This document shows, in pieces, positions 18,401 through 26,849 of a stretch of DNA of 64,000 nt. The translations under genes were made by a program, and so were the position numbers. Every line of letters starts with the position of its first letter. Positions within the stretch are counted from its first letter, which is position 1. The notes below the pieces were generated by a model, which saw nothing but the letters and a program-made list of their open reading frames with translations, searched no databases and was not told the origin of the DNA. Source of the stretch: Parabacteroides sp. (lineage in GTDB: Bacteria > Bacteroidota > Bacteroidia > Bacteroidales > Tannerellaceae); the NCBI GenBank assembly GCA_017481945.1, contig JAFUOJ010000009.1:141553-205552 (forward strand), given 5' to 3'.

Positions 18401-20077
18401 AGAGATCGCAATGAGATATCCACCATTAATGCTTATTACACGTCTGAAAAAGAGAACTATTTAGAGGGGAATATGTCTTTAACTGATTTACCTTTGGAAA
18501 TGCTCAACCCTTTTATCCCCGAGAATATGGCAAAACTAACTGGAGCTTTACAAGGCGAATTATCTATTCATGGTACACCAACTACACCTGATATCAACGG
18601 ATACTTCCAAATGGATAGTTCTTCCGTTTACGTAACAGCAGCAGGGACCTCTTTCCGCTTAGATTCTCAAGAGGTTCAAATAAAAGACAATCTGATTCAT
18701 TTCGACAAATACAATATTTATGCCTCTGGTAAAAATCCTTTTGTTATAGATGGGTCTATTGATATGCATAACCCATCCCAAATGCTTGCAGACTTAAAAT
18801 TAACAGCTCAAAACATGGAACTGTTAAATGTCAAACGAAATAAAGAGAGCATGGTATATGGGAAATTACTTGTTAATTTAAATTCAACAGTAAAAGGGCC
18901 TCTTGAATCTTTAACCATGAGAGGAGATTTACAACTGTTAGGAGGAACAGATGTTACTTACGTCTTGCAAGAATCTCCCTTAACAGCACAAGATCGACTC
19001 ACAGACCTTGTTACTTTCACTGATTTCTCCGACACAATACAAATGCGTCGCCGCCGTTCGGAAGCCCCTCTTCCTATCGGAGGATTAGATATGCTAATGA
19101 CTATCCGTATTGATCAAGCAGTACGGATTAATGCAGATATCACTCCTGACCAGTCCAGTCGAATTGAATTAGAAGGAGGTGGCGATTTATCATTCCAATA
19201 CACAACACAAGGAGAAATGATTCTAAACGGACGCTATACGCTTTCCGGAGGTATGGTTAAATATGCTATGCCTATTATTCCTTTAAAAGAATTCAACATT
19301 CAAAACGGTAGCTACGTTCAATGGACAGGGAACATCATGGACCCCACATTAAATCTGACAGCGACAGAACGTATGCGTGCTTCTGTTTCTCAAGATGATG
19401 GCAGCTCACGATTAGTAACTTTCAATGTAGGAGTCGCAATCAAACAGACATTAGAGAACCTACAACTACAATTTGTACTCTCCGCACCTGAAGACCAAAA
19501 TATGCAACAAGAACTAAACAAGATGGGAGAAAGTCAACGATCACAAATTGCTGTCACCATGTTAGTCACAGGTATGTATCTTAACATTAACGATACCGGA
19601 GGGAAGAAGCAAAATCTTAATATGGGTTCTGCCTTGAATAGCTTCTTACAAAGTGAAATCAATAATATCGCTGGGAACGCTTTAAAATCTGTTGATATCA
19701 CATTAGGTATGGAGCAATACGATCAAAATGGTAGTGGAGCCGGAGGAGAAAGAACCGACTTTTCATTCCGTTTTGCAAAGCGTTTCTATAATGATCGAAT
19801 CAGTATCATTTTAGGTGGACGTGTTTCAACCGGGCAAGATGTAAATGCAGGACAGTCACAACAATTTATTGACAATGTCTCTATTGAATACCGACTCGAT
19901 AATAGTGGTACTCGTTACATCAAACTCTTCCATAATAAGAATTACGAAAGCTTGTTGGAAGGAGAAATTACAGAAACCGGAGCCGGTATTGTCCTACGAA
20001 AGAAAATGCTTCGTCTCCGCGAACTCTTCATTTTTAAGAAGAACAAAGTTAAACCTGTAACAGAAGAAAAGAAATGA
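15443..20077 (+). CDS. tamB: Translocation and assembly module protein TamB (DUF490/AsmA-like)
   Basis: A 1544-residue inner-membrane-anchored periplasm-spanning protein. One N-terminal membrane anchor (residues 18-39, WAGIVCLIPFVLVLLLSILL) is followed by a very long beta-rich region with repeated LxLNxxxxN-type strands. The C-terminal 350 residues are the conserved DUF490/TamB domain (NGRYTLSGGMVKYAMPIIPL and ERTDFSFRFAKRFYNDRISI lie there). Such proteins form hydrophobic grooves thought to carry lipids or assist barrel assembly. The length is large even for the family. The stop overlaps the start of its outer membrane partner by 4 nt (ATGA), so the two are translationally coupled. Confidence 0.93.
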   Translation: MNNSENTQQRQMKRWIKWAGIVCLIPFVLVLLLSILLYIPPFQNFAVRIATQQVSKVTDMDIHIGRINLSFPLNLNLQNIEVVTPSDTLLSLESFQVNIHLMPLLQKEILIDAINLQGGRVNSGDLIDGIKINGTVGNFYAKADRIDLDTETIRLNQINLSDTNIALELNDTTSQEDTTSTPTNWKFILDQINLDQVSFAMQIADNSLSTSIPKACLTDGFIDLGQTQYRVTQFQLTQSTLAYTNKNEIVSSGFDPSHIAFQNINIQLDSLLYKGKEIQGQIKQFTADERSGLSITSLTGDIYSDSATISIPELLLKTPYSEIRFLATIPWSSIEDNPTKSLHSLLTASIGKEDVFLFASSLPQEFKQIYPPERMNLTAGVEGNFSTLYLRQLKGELPGAITVNMAGEIKSLTDSIRRSGDLRLNAQTKDLSFILSLLPSSERPRYHLPEMQLNGDVTLRNQTYEALLSLTEGQGVVELNANYNPTHESYKVDLKIDSLKPTHFLPLDSLYHLTAFIQAEGKGYDPFHSSTWAKLKGGIQDIQYGTYSVSDIQLNGTFEKNQLQFDLLSQYPLAQMDLSLNATFNKKIVDAMLTAEIQNLDFYGMHLMEDSLATAFTLSAKAQTDLSKNNSLDLTLGNWKLFTQKGTYRPKSLTLHANSKQDTLYTSFHAGDLDMVLTGSTDIEAIVDKFTQISEKLTFQLEHDSMIDIPTLRPLLPTLDLTIKAGRDNPVYNILQQYSIAFDQFHIKANSSPEKGFFLDADLFNLIQDTTKIDSICFIVHQDSLGLLYTAKAIKTKFRQQQPFTASLQGKIRNTFTDTEIQYTDGKGKTGLLLGARIDKEQEGLRLHLFPEKPILAFRPFKLNTDNYVLYRDIKNIAANIHLTGEKNASLWIHSVPGEEKTEEVHAELSQIDLQTISEGIPDLPAMRGMFSANLRYAPSDSSFMIAADANIDSLFYENGRVGELMLNTIYLPLSAKEHQVDIHLFRDRNEISTINAYYTSEKENYLEGNMSLTDLPLEMLNPFIPENMAKLTGALQGELSIHGTPTTPDINGYFQMDSSSVYVTAAGTSFRLDSQEVQIKDNLIHFDKYNIYASGKNPFVIDGSIDMHNPSQMLADLKLTAQNMELLNVKRNKESMVYGKLLVNLNSTVKGPLESLTMRGDLQLLGGTDVTYVLQESPLTAQDRLTDLVTFTDFSDTIQMRRRRSEAPLPIGGLDMLMTIRIDQAVRINADITPDQSSRIELEGGGDLSFQYTTQGEMILNGRYTLSGGMVKYAMPIIPLKEFNIQNGSYVQWTGNIMDPTLNLTATERMRASVSQDDGSSRLVTFNVGVAIKQTLENLQLQFVLSAPEDQNMQQELNKMGESQRSQIAVTMLVTGMYLNINDTGGKKQNLNMGSALNSFLQSEINNIAGNALKSVDITLGMEQYDQNGSGAGGERTDFSFRFAKRFYNDRISIILGGRVSTGQDVNAGQSQQFIDNVSIEYRLDNSGTRYIKLFHNKNYESLLEGEITETGAGIVLRKKMLRLRELFIFKKNKVKPVTEEKK

Positions 20078-22380
20078 AAGAAATAAAACATATTATTTAT
20101 CTCTTCACTATACTCCTATTCGTTTCTTGTTCCACGACAAAGAATTTACCGGAAGGTGAGGTTTTATATACGGGAATTAAAAACATTGAAATTACAAATG
20201 AAGATAAGAGTAAAGAAGGAGAAGAAGCTTTAACAGAAATTGAAGCTGCTCTCGCCTATCCACCCAACAATGCATTATTGGGTAGCTCTTCCATTCGTAT
20301 TCCTTTCCCTTTTGGTTTATGGGTTTATAATGCTTTTGTAAATAAGAAGGGGAAAATAGGGAAATGGATATTCAATAAATTGGCAGCAAAACCAGTCTTT
20401 ATTAATACTGTCAATCCCGAAGTTCGTACCAAAGTCGCTTATAATTTACTTCGTGAATATGGCTACTTCAATGGGAGCACCTCCTACGAGATAACACCAG
20501 ACAAGAAAAATCCTAAGAAAGCAAAGATTCATTACAAAATAGAAATGAACAACGCCTATACGTATGACAGTATTGCTTACGTTCGATTACGCCATCGAAT
20601 TGATACCTTAATCCAACGTAATATCGGAAATCGACTTATAAATAATGGTGATAATTTCAACGTTGTTCAATTGGAAGCTGAACGCCAACGAATATCTTCC
20701 CTACTTCGGAATAACGGATATTACTACTTTCGTCCGGAGTTTATTAGTTACCAAGCTGATACAATTCAACATCCTGGGAAAGTAGCCCTTCGTATTTCTA
20801 CCAAGCCAGGATTATCTCGCACGGTATTACGTCCTTGGAAGATCGGGGACATATCGGTTCATCTAAATGGATATAATAATGAATCCCCAACTGATTCTAT
20901 CCAATATAAAGACCTTAAAATCTTTTATGAGGGGAAACTCCGGGTACGTCCAAATGTGTTATACGACCGGCTAAAGTTCCATACAGGAGATCTATACTCC
21001 CAGCTACAACAAGAGAAAACACAAACCAACTTTTCTCGCTTGGGTATCTTTCGCTATTCAGAAATGCAATATACACCCAAAGATACCAGTCGTCGTTGCG
21101 ATACATTAAACCTACAAATCAACACTGTCTACGATTTACCTTTAGACGGAGAATTGGAATTAAACGTAACAACAAAAAGTAATGACCAGACAGGTCCCGG
21201 AGCTGTATTCAGTGTAACCAAGCGAAATATTTTTGGAGGTGGCGAAACTTTTAGTGTAGGTCTACGTGGTTCTTATGAATGGCAAACCGGAAAACGAGTA
21301 GCAGGGAAGAGTTCTGCCATCAATAGCTGGGAATTAGGTGCCAGTGGGACATTGACATTCCCCCAAGTTATCTTCCCCAGTTTGTTCAAAAGAGATATGA
21401 ACTATCCTTCAAGTACCTCATTTCGTATTTATATAGATCAATTAAATCGGGCTAAATTCTTTAAGATGTTAGCCTTTGGAGGAAGTGCTTCATACGAGTT
21501 CCAACCTTCCGCAACCAGTCATCACTCAGTAACTCCATTCAAACTAACCTACTCTTTGTTACAAAGAACGACAGCTGAGTTTGATTCTATCATAACTGAC
21601 AACCCTGCTTTAGGACAAAGTCTCGAGAATCAATTTATCCCTGCAATAGGATATACTTATACTTACGATGATTCACCCATCACAACAAAAAAGAATCATC
21701 TATGGTGGCAATCGTCCATTACACAAGCTGGACTCATCATTGACGCCATATATGCCGCAGCAGGAAAGAGTTTTAACAAACGAGACAAACAGCTATTAGG
21801 AAATAAGTTTGCTCAATTCATCAAAGTAACCAGTGAAATTCGTTACAACTATGCTTTAGGAGGAAACCAACATTTAGTCGGTCGCCTGATGGCAGGTATT
21901 GCGTATAGCTACGGGAATGCGACAACTACTCCTTATAGTGAACAATTTTATATAGGAGGAGCTAATAGTATTCGTGCCTTTACCATCCGAAGTATCGGCC
22001 CCGGAAGTTATCACCCAACTGACTCAAAATATGGTTATTTAGATCAAACTGGTGATATTAAAATTGAAGCTAATTTAGAATATCGTTTTCCTATCTTAGG
22101 AGATTTACATGGAGCTACCTTTTTAGACGCTGGAAACGTTTGGTTACTCCGCAACGATGAACAGCGTCCCGGAGGACAATTCAAATGGAACCGCTTTTGG
22201 AAAGACTTAGCTTTAGGAACAGGTATCGGCTTACGTTATGACTTAACGTTCTTAGTTATTCGTGTAGACTGGGGTATCGGCCTACATGTTCCCTACGATA
22301 CGGATAAGAAAGGTTATTACAACATTCCTAAATTCAAAGATGGTATGGGCGTTCATTTAGCAATTGGTTATCCTTTCTAA
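20074..22380 (+). CDS. tamL: BamA/TamA-family outer membrane lipoprotein (TamL type)
   Basis: A 768-residue Omp85-superfamily protein. It has a lipoprotein signal with Cys19 (LLFVSCSTTKNLPEG), unlike BamA or proteobacterial TamA. This matches the lipidated TamL variant of Bacteroidetes. Residues about 25-330 contain POTRA-like domains, and the rest is a 16-stranded barrel. The barrel carries the conserved segment GGANSIRAFTIRSIGPGSY (near residue 630, the lid-lock RGF/Y-like motif) and ends in an aromatic residue (AIGYPF). It is coupled to tamB and closed by a strong terminator. Confidence 0.92.
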   Translation: MKEIKHIIYLFTILLFVSCSTTKNLPEGEVLYTGIKNIEITNEDKSKEGEEALTEIEAALAYPPNNALLGSSSIRIPFPFGLWVYNAFVNKKGKIGKWIFNKLAAKPVFINTVNPEVRTKVAYNLLREYGYFNGSTSYEITPDKKNPKKAKIHYKIEMNNAYTYDSIAYVRLRHRIDTLIQRNIGNRLINNGDNFNVVQLEAERQRISSLLRNNGYYYFRPEFISYQADTIQHPGKVALRISTKPGLSRTVLRPWKIGDISVHLNGYNNESPTDSIQYKDLKIFYEGKLRVRPNVLYDRLKFHTGDLYSQLQQEKTQTNFSRLGIFRYSEMQYTPKDTSRRCDTLNLQINTVYDLPLDGELELNVTTKSNDQTGPGAVFSVTKRNIFGGGETFSVGLRGSYEWQTGKRVAGKSSAINSWELGASGTLTFPQVIFPSLFKRDMNYPSSTSFRIYIDQLNRAKFFKMLAFGGSASYEFQPSATSHHSVTPFKLTYSLLQRTTAEFDSIITDNPALGQSLENQFIPAIGYTYTYDDSPITTKKNHLWWQSSITQAGLIIDAIYAAAGKSFNKRDKQLLGNKFAQFIKVTSEIRYNYALGGNQHLVGRLMAGIAYSYGNATTTPYSEQFYIGGANSIRAFTIRSIGPGSYHPTDSKYGYLDQTGDIKIEANLEYRFPILGDLHGATFLDAGNVWLLRNDEQRPGGQFKWNRFWKDLALGTGIGLRYDLTFLVIRVDWGIGLHVPYDTDKKGYYNIPKFKDGMGVHLAIGYPF

Positions 22381-22436
22381 AAAGATAGTTATCCATTGAA
22401 CGAAACCTATCGTTTGTTCAATGGTTAACTATCTTT
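22381..22436. terminator. Bidirectional terminator between tamL and the SH3 gene
   Basis: AAAGATAGTTA-T-CCATTGAAC (22381-22401) pairs with GTTCAATGG-T-TAACTATCTTT (22416-22436), a 20-bp stem with a single T-T mismatch. It ends in TTTT on the right and follows A residues on the left. It separates the convergent genes tamL and the 22443 gene and can work on both strands. Confidence 0.88.
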
Positions 22437-22442
22437 TTAAAA

Positions 22443-22865
22443 CTATTTCAGCCATTTTTTCACTCCTCCATGATGGGAACATGTTCCTCTCCGATTTCTA
22501 CTAAAACTATACGTTCCATCACGACATAGAGCCGTAGCACCCGCTGGTACTGAATTATAATAAGTAGGGGATTGTACCTTTATTCCTTCCGAATTTGTAT
22601 AATACTTATTTTTAGAGCTTTGTTTTACTAAATATTTAGTTGAAATATATCCAACCTTACCATTATACTCAATAGGAACCCATTGACAGTTACAAGTTTC
22701 ATCAATACTGACTTTTGTTCCCGCAGGAACAACATCTATTACTAAATAACTTTCACCAGCCCCAGCTCTCATGTTTAAGTTAGTGGCTGTATAACGCACT
22801 CCATTTTGGGCATAAATAATAGTAGTCCAAAAGAAAGTTATTAAAAAGAAAAATATACGTTTCAT
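22443..22865 (-). CDS. Secreted SH3-domain protein with C-terminal DUF3761-like domain
   Basis: A 140-residue protein. The start at 22865 gives a signal peptide (KRIFFFLITFFWTTIIYAQ). A bacterial SH3 domain follows (NLNMRAGAGESYLVIDVVPA to VPIEYNGKVGYISTKYL, residues 25-85). The C-terminal module ALCRDGTYSFSRNRRGTCS then HHGGVKKWL has the His, Cys and Gly pattern of DUF3761. SH3 domains of this kind bind cell-wall peptides; substrate and role are unknown here. It is 24 nt from the upstream SH3-like gene and likely in one operon with it. Confidence 0.82.
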   Translation of the reverse strand: MKRIFFFLITFFWTTIIYAQNGVRYTATNLNMRAGAGESYLVIDVVPAGTKVSIDETCNCQWVPIEYNGKVGYISTKYLVKQSSKNKYYTNSEGIKVQSPTYYNSVPAGATALCRDGTYSFSRNRRGTCSHHGGVKKWLK

Positions 22866-22889
22866 AAGCAGAAAAATTATCAATATTTT

Positions 22890-23552
22890 CTAATCATTTA
22901 TGAAAGCTCTCCAAATATACCCAATAATACCTTCATAAGATACTTTATAATAATTTTTATTAGAAACCTTTTCTAATATTGTAACAGATCCATTTCTTAC
23001 TTCAGCGATTCTTTTACCTCTATTCGAATCAGGAGAATCTAATATAGGAGCAAATTTAGAAACACTCACTTTACCAGAATACTCTTTTACACTAATATTA
23101 CTCGAATATTCCCCAATATCACTTCCAATACTATTATCCCCATCTTCCCAAGATCTAAAATATCGATGACATTTATTTAACCATTTAATTATACTTCTAG
23201 CATTAGCTCCATTTGATAAATCACACTGAAGACTCTCATTCAATTGTCTCGTAAATTTTTTTATTATATTCATTTGGCTTTGGTTAAACCCATCTGTTAA
23301 TTCCGCAATTTCATCTAAAGTATCTAGAATTTCTTCAACTTCACAATCTATCAAATATCGATTCTGATCTGCTTGTTGCTGTTTATAAATCATAGTCTGT
23401 TGAATCACTCCTAAATTATAAGGAGATGTATATTCCCTATACGTTCGTGGAGAACTGTATTGTGAAGTTTGAGCAAAAGAATTTAATCCACTCAATAAAA
23501 AGAGTAGACAAAGAACGTATTCATTAAATATAAAAAAGGATTTAGAATTCAT
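22890..23552 (-). CDS. Secreted protein with C-terminal SH3-like domain
   Basis: A 220-residue protein with a signal peptide (YVLCLLFLLSGLNSFAQ). A helical central part (residues 50-140) has no recognised family. The C-terminus, KFAPILDSPDSNRGKRIAEV to YKVSYEGIIGYIWRAF, has the SH3 pattern seen in the next gene. It is preceded by a 150-nt leader that contains a hairpin element (23603-23690). It likely forms an operon with the SH3/DUF3761 gene. Function unknown. Confidence 0.72.
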   Translation of the reverse strand: MNSKSFFIFNEYVLCLLFLLSGLNSFAQTSQYSSPRTYREYTSPYNLGVIQQTMIYKQQQADQNRYLIDCEVEEILDTLDEIAELTDGFNQSQMNIIKKFTRQLNESLQCDLSNGANARSIIKWLNKCHRYFRSWEDGDNSIGSDIGEYSSNISVKEYSGKVSVSKFAPILDSPDSNRGKRIAEVRNGSVTILEKVSNKNYYKVSYEGIIGYIWRAFIND

Positions 23553-23566
23553 AACTATAATTATTA

Positions 23567-23715
23567 ATCTTCCCTGTCCCTGCCGGTCAGTATTTATAAA
23601 AAAGGAGTGTAAGGACTATCGTTTATTACCTTCTTGAAATTCAAATCTATCAGTATTCAAGAAAAATAATACCGAAACACTTCTCATAAACTATTTTTCA
23701 TATAACTCAAAAATA
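23567..23715 (-). promoter_or_regulatory. Structured leader element E1
   Basis: Read on the minus strand, a -7-like TATTTTTG (23708-23715) is followed by a hairpin-forming stretch in which TTCTTGAA (23631-23638) pairs with TTCAAGAA (23656-23663) and AGTGT pairs with ACACT at the base. A run of six T and the words GACCGGCAGGGACAGGGAAG follow, just before the 23552 gene start. The 23567-23630 part is a direct relative of 24137-24200, and the 23660-23690 part of 24355-24385. E1 therefore looks like a short form of the element at 24137-24411. Hairpin plus T run would suit a terminator or attenuator in the leader. Confidence 0.5.
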
Positions 23716-23738
23716 CCTTTGAAAACAGAAATATTTAT

Positions 23739-24116
23739 TTATAAATTAAAAAATAACATACTATCCCCTATTTTTGCACTATATTCATAAATTCGGATAA
23801 CATTAGTAAGATTGGGATCTACCACATCAGAAATTCCCCTATTTCTATCTATTGAAACAGGAGATATATCATTCCAAATTTGTCGGCCCTGATAATCTTT
23901 TCTTAAACAATATCCGACAACATAATTTCCTTTTACTCGAATAAGAATATTTTTAAGACCTTTTTGAGTATAATACACAGCTTGAATAGTCTTTGATTTT
24001 TGCTGATACTGATACTGTCGTTCTATAAATACCGACTCTTTAATTGCTGCGACTTGTCCATTTACACCACAAACTAAAACTGTAAAAACGAGACTAATAA
24101 CTTTCAATGTTTTCAT
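23739..24116 (-). CDS. Small secreted protein of unknown family
   Basis: A 125-residue protein with a signal peptide (KTLKVISLVFTVLVCGVNGQ). The start at 24116 is chosen because AGG precedes it by 4 nt; the only longer alternative uses TTG. The mature part is beta-rich with no family I recognise (central YTQKGLKNILIRVKGNYVVG). It ends about 190 nt before the SH3 protein gene and has its own long leader with hairpins. The shared leader type suggests common regulation with the SH3 operon. Confidence 0.6.
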   Translation of the reverse strand: MKTLKVISLVFTVLVCGVNGQVAAIKESVFIERQYQYQQKSKTIQAVYYTQKGLKNILIRVKGNYVVGYCLRKDYQGRQIWNDISPVSIDRNRGISDVVDPNLTNVIRIYEYSAKIGDSMLFFNL

Positions 24117-24136
24117 TTTCCTACTCAATTATTTCC

Positions 24137-24411
24137 TTCCCTGTCTCCGCCGGTCAGCATTTATAAAATAAGAAAGCGTGGAGACCATCGTTTATTATCC
24201 TTTTAAGGCTCTCGACTGCCCACACTCAATAATAAACAAGGTCTCCACGCTTGATATTGCATATAAATCTCCCATCTCTGAGATACATATATAACAAACA
24301 CAAGCGTAGAAACGATTTGCCTACTACCTCGAGTGTCAGAATTGTCGAGATTCTAAAAGGAGGTAATATCGAAACGCTTCTACGTTACTTTTTCAATACG
24401 AAGCAAAGATA
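24137..24411 (-). promoter_or_regulatory. Long structured leader element E2-E3
   Basis: AAGCGTGGAGACC (24174-24186) pairs perfectly with GGTCTCCACGCTT (24240-24252), and inside it TTTATTAT (24191-24198) pairs with ATAATAAA (24229-24236). A second hairpin lies at 24302-24386 (CGTAGAA/TTCTACG outside, TACCTC/GAGGTA inside). The second is an inverted relative of the first, so the whole also forms one large imperfect palindrome. TATCTTTG on the minus strand (24404-24411) is a perfect -7 word with TTTA 17 nt upstream, so these hairpins would sit in a 270-nt leader of the 24116 gene. It could be a regulatory RNA, or a MITE-like insertion. Confidence 0.5.
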
Positions 24412-24542
24412 ATTTATTTTTTTATTTTTAAAGCCCAAACAAATTAATTTTAGTAAGGATATAAAAAAATAGACAACATTGATAATGATCTCATTTTTAT
24501 TTCTACATTTGGACATAGAAACTTTTAAACTGACTATTACCC

Positions 24543-25595
24543 ATGAAACCTCTAAAACATTTCATTACAGTTACAACAATTTATGTATTGTGTTCTTGTT
24601 CTACAAATGAAAGACGAATATCTATTATAGAACAGTTTCCAACAATTACAGAAATCTCTCCTTTAGAAATTCCTGTTGATTCGTTTCTTGGTAAGCCTTA
24701 TCAAATTACTAATGCGGGAGACAAACTAATTATTGCAGATATTATAGATGAAAAGCTGATTCATATCTATGATTTAAAAGAGCAGAAAACAGTTAAACAA
24801 TTATTCTCAAAAGGCAGTGGACCTAATGATCTCCTCTTACCTATATATATAAATACTGTTGATACAAGTACCATAAATATATTTCAAAGACAAAATTCTG
24901 TTTATACGGAATATCACATCTCCAATTTACTTCAAGGAGACTTAAATCCTATTACCAAGGTTACTTGTAGTAATTCTGATGATATAAAGAAAATATTCAA
25001 TGATAAATTTATTGGTAATGGATTTTTTAAAGAAGGAGCTTTGGGAGTATTCAATAATGAGGGAGTTCTTATCAAAGAATGGAACACCTATCCTGATTTC
25101 ATTTATAAATTACCCAATCCTTCTTCTAAATTCCTCTTGGGCCAACAATATTTTGAATTCAATCCTCAAACACATCTGTTGATGACAGCTTCTATATTTA
25201 CCGGAGATATTCAGGTTTTCAACGTAAACGATCAATTAGAAATAACTAAAATAAAGGAATATAAAACACCTATATCAAGTATCGAACGTAGAATTGATAA
25301 TTCAAATGAAATAAAACCAAATGCAAATGACATTGTTTATTATGAAGATATTGCATGTACTGAACATTTCTTTTATATACTCTATTGCGGAAATCCCATG
25401 GGGAAGAAAGAAACCACAGAGAATAATTATATTTTACAATTTGATTCTACTGGGACTCCAATACAAGCAATCAAGACTAATAAAAGGATCTTTAAGTTTT
25501 GTGTTTCTCATAATGACTCTACAATTTATGCAATTGCTTTGACAGAAGATTTATCACATAACATAATAAAATTTGATTTGTCAAGTAAAAACTAA
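24543..25595 (+). CDS. Six-bladed beta-propeller lipoprotein (BF3164-like)
   Basis: A 350-residue protein with a lipoprotein signal (TIYVLCSCSTNE). The body has repeated beta-propeller strands (for example NAGDKLIIADIIDEKLIHIY and FSKGSGPNDLLLPIYI). The GSGPNDLL word is typical of the TolB-like/BF3164 lipoprotein family of Bacteroidales. No catalytic residues are visible. It stands alone between a long AT-rich spacer and a strong terminator. Role unknown; such propellers usually bind partners at the surface. Confidence 0.75.
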   Translation: MKPLKHFITVTTIYVLCSCSTNERRISIIEQFPTITEISPLEIPVDSFLGKPYQITNAGDKLIIADIIDEKLIHIYDLKEQKTVKQLFSKGSGPNDLLLPIYINTVDTSTINIFQRQNSVYTEYHISNLLQGDLNPITKVTCSNSDDIKKIFNDKFIGNGFFKEGALGVFNNEGVLIKEWNTYPDFIYKLPNPSSKFLLGQQYFEFNPQTHLLMTASIFTGDIQVFNVNDQLEITKIKEYKTPISSIERRIDNSNEIKPNANDIVYYEDIACTEHFFYILYCGNPMGKKETTENNYILQFDSTGTPIQAIKTNKRIFKFCVSHNDSTIYAIALTEDLSHNIIKFDLSSKN

Positions 25596-25597
25596 AG

Positions 25598-25637
25598 AAG
25601 TACCCCTTAAAGTTAAAATCAACTTTAAGGGGTACTT
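25598..25637. terminator. Bidirectional terminator
   Basis: AAGTACCCCTTAAAGTT (25598-25614) pairs perfectly with AACTTTAAGGGGTACTT (25621-25637) around a 6-nt loop. It is followed by TCTAT and preceded by A residues. It sits between convergent genes (propeller lipoprotein and acyltransferase) and can stop transcription from both. Confidence 0.93.
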
Positions 25638-25655
25638 TCTATATTTATTAGTCTC

Positions 25656-26810
25656 TTACTCCTGAACAGACAAATTATTCTTTAACGGATTAGAGTACAT
25701 CTCTAAAATCTTTGTACGTAAGAAATCTTCATCCTTATTGGGTAAATCAATCTTATTCAACTGTCCTTGCAAATAATCATCGAACTGTTTCTTGTCTTTT
25801 AAGCTGTAATACTCGCTAAAACGATTTGTTCTTGTCACCATATCATACGCGATGTAGTTACATGGATAGAAATGATAATGTTTATAAATACTTTTATCAA
25901 TAATAGAAGCAATCGTCGTAATCAACTCATTTTTATCCATCGTTGGATCTAAGTTCTCCAATTCTTCATTAATAGGTGAAGCTAAAGAGAAATGAACTCG
26001 ACCTTTATTACACAAAAGGCCAGTCTCCATACTTAATAAATCATCTCGTTGACACTTCACAAAGTTAGGATCATCTCGTTTCTGTTGAAACTCTTTTGCC
26101 TTTAAATAGTCACAAGGATCATATTCATAAGAGATAGCAACTGGAACTATATTCAATTCCATTAGATTAGAAACAATATCTTTATCTCCACTGATATTTA
26201 ACATCTTTAATATACTACCTTGCGTACGGTCATTTGAATCTTTAGCACGTCCTTCACGTTGAGCAATCCAAATAGATTCTTTTGTTTCTGTTATTGTATA
26301 ACGAATATAAGCAGAAAGCTTTTTACTCACTTCTAACATCTGACGAATTGGCACATTACGCTTAACAATAAAACTATTAATCAAACGCACAACAGTTCTA
26401 ATCCAAGGACGAATTAATAGATTACTACCGATAGCCACCTGTGTCATTCCATATCCAACATCAAACAACATAATGTTTAGAAATGAAGGATCTAAAACAA
26501 TGTCACGGTGATTAGAAATAAAGGTACAAGGCTTTTTATCCTTTGGCAACCGACTACGCCCTGAAAAAGTCAAAGAGAAGGTTGTTTTTCTTGCCAAACC
26601 AGTTACAATTTCATATACCAATTTAGACTTAAAATCTTCTTTAGTCTTAAAAGAACGCATAAGATCAGAAAAAGCTTTCCAATCAACATCCGGCTGAATA
26701 TAACGAAACGCCCGTTCAAAATCCGCATCAGTAGTCAACGATTCTATCGCCTCTTCTACCTCGTCATTATTTAGCGGTCGAATATCGTCAAAATTATAAG
26801 GAACTTCCAT
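25656..26810 (-). CDS. Glycerolphosphate-type acyltransferase
   Basis: A 384-residue protein with the PlsC/PlsB-type acyltransferase fold. The active-site block is ISNHRDIVLDPSFLN (near residue 100). Here His and the downstream Asp are separated by five residues rather than the usual four, a variant I believe is common in Bacteroidales. The REGRAKDSNDRTQ segment (near 180) resembles the EGxRS substrate box. The start at 26810 is chosen over in-frame ATGs inside a spacer made of repeated TTGACAATT words. It follows ddl with a 39-nt gap. Its acceptor is unknown: lysophosphatidic acid, or a special lipid such as ornithine lipid. Confidence 0.82.
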   Translation of the reverse strand: MEVPYNFDDIRPLNNDEVEEAIESLTTDADFERAFRYIQPDVDWKAFSDLMRSFKTKEDFKSKLVYEIVTGLARKTTFSLTFSGRSRLPKDKKPCTFISNHRDIVLDPSFLNIMLFDVGYGMTQVAIGSNLLIRPWIRTVVRLINSFIVKRNVPIRQMLEVSKKLSAYIRYTITETKESIWIAQREGRAKDSNDRTQGSILKMLNISGDKDIVSNLMELNIVPVAISYEYDPCDYLKAKEFQQKRDDPNFVKCQRDDLLSMETGLLCNKGRVHFSLASPINEELENLDPTMDKNELITTIASIIDKSIYKHYHFYPCNYIAYDMVTRTNRFSEYYSLKDKKQFDDYLQGQLNKIDLPNKDEDFLRTKILEMYSNPLKNNLSVQE

Positions 26811-26849
26811 ATTTTTTATAATTGATAATTGACAATTATGCATTGACAA

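Noticed and set aside
26811-26849. Repeated TTGACAATT words upstream of the acyltransferase (also near 56541) as sigma-70 -35 boxes or a short coding extension
   Set aside because: Bacteroidetes promoters do not use TTGACA; such words are common spacer DNA in this phylum and the encoded extension (QLSII) has no protein character.
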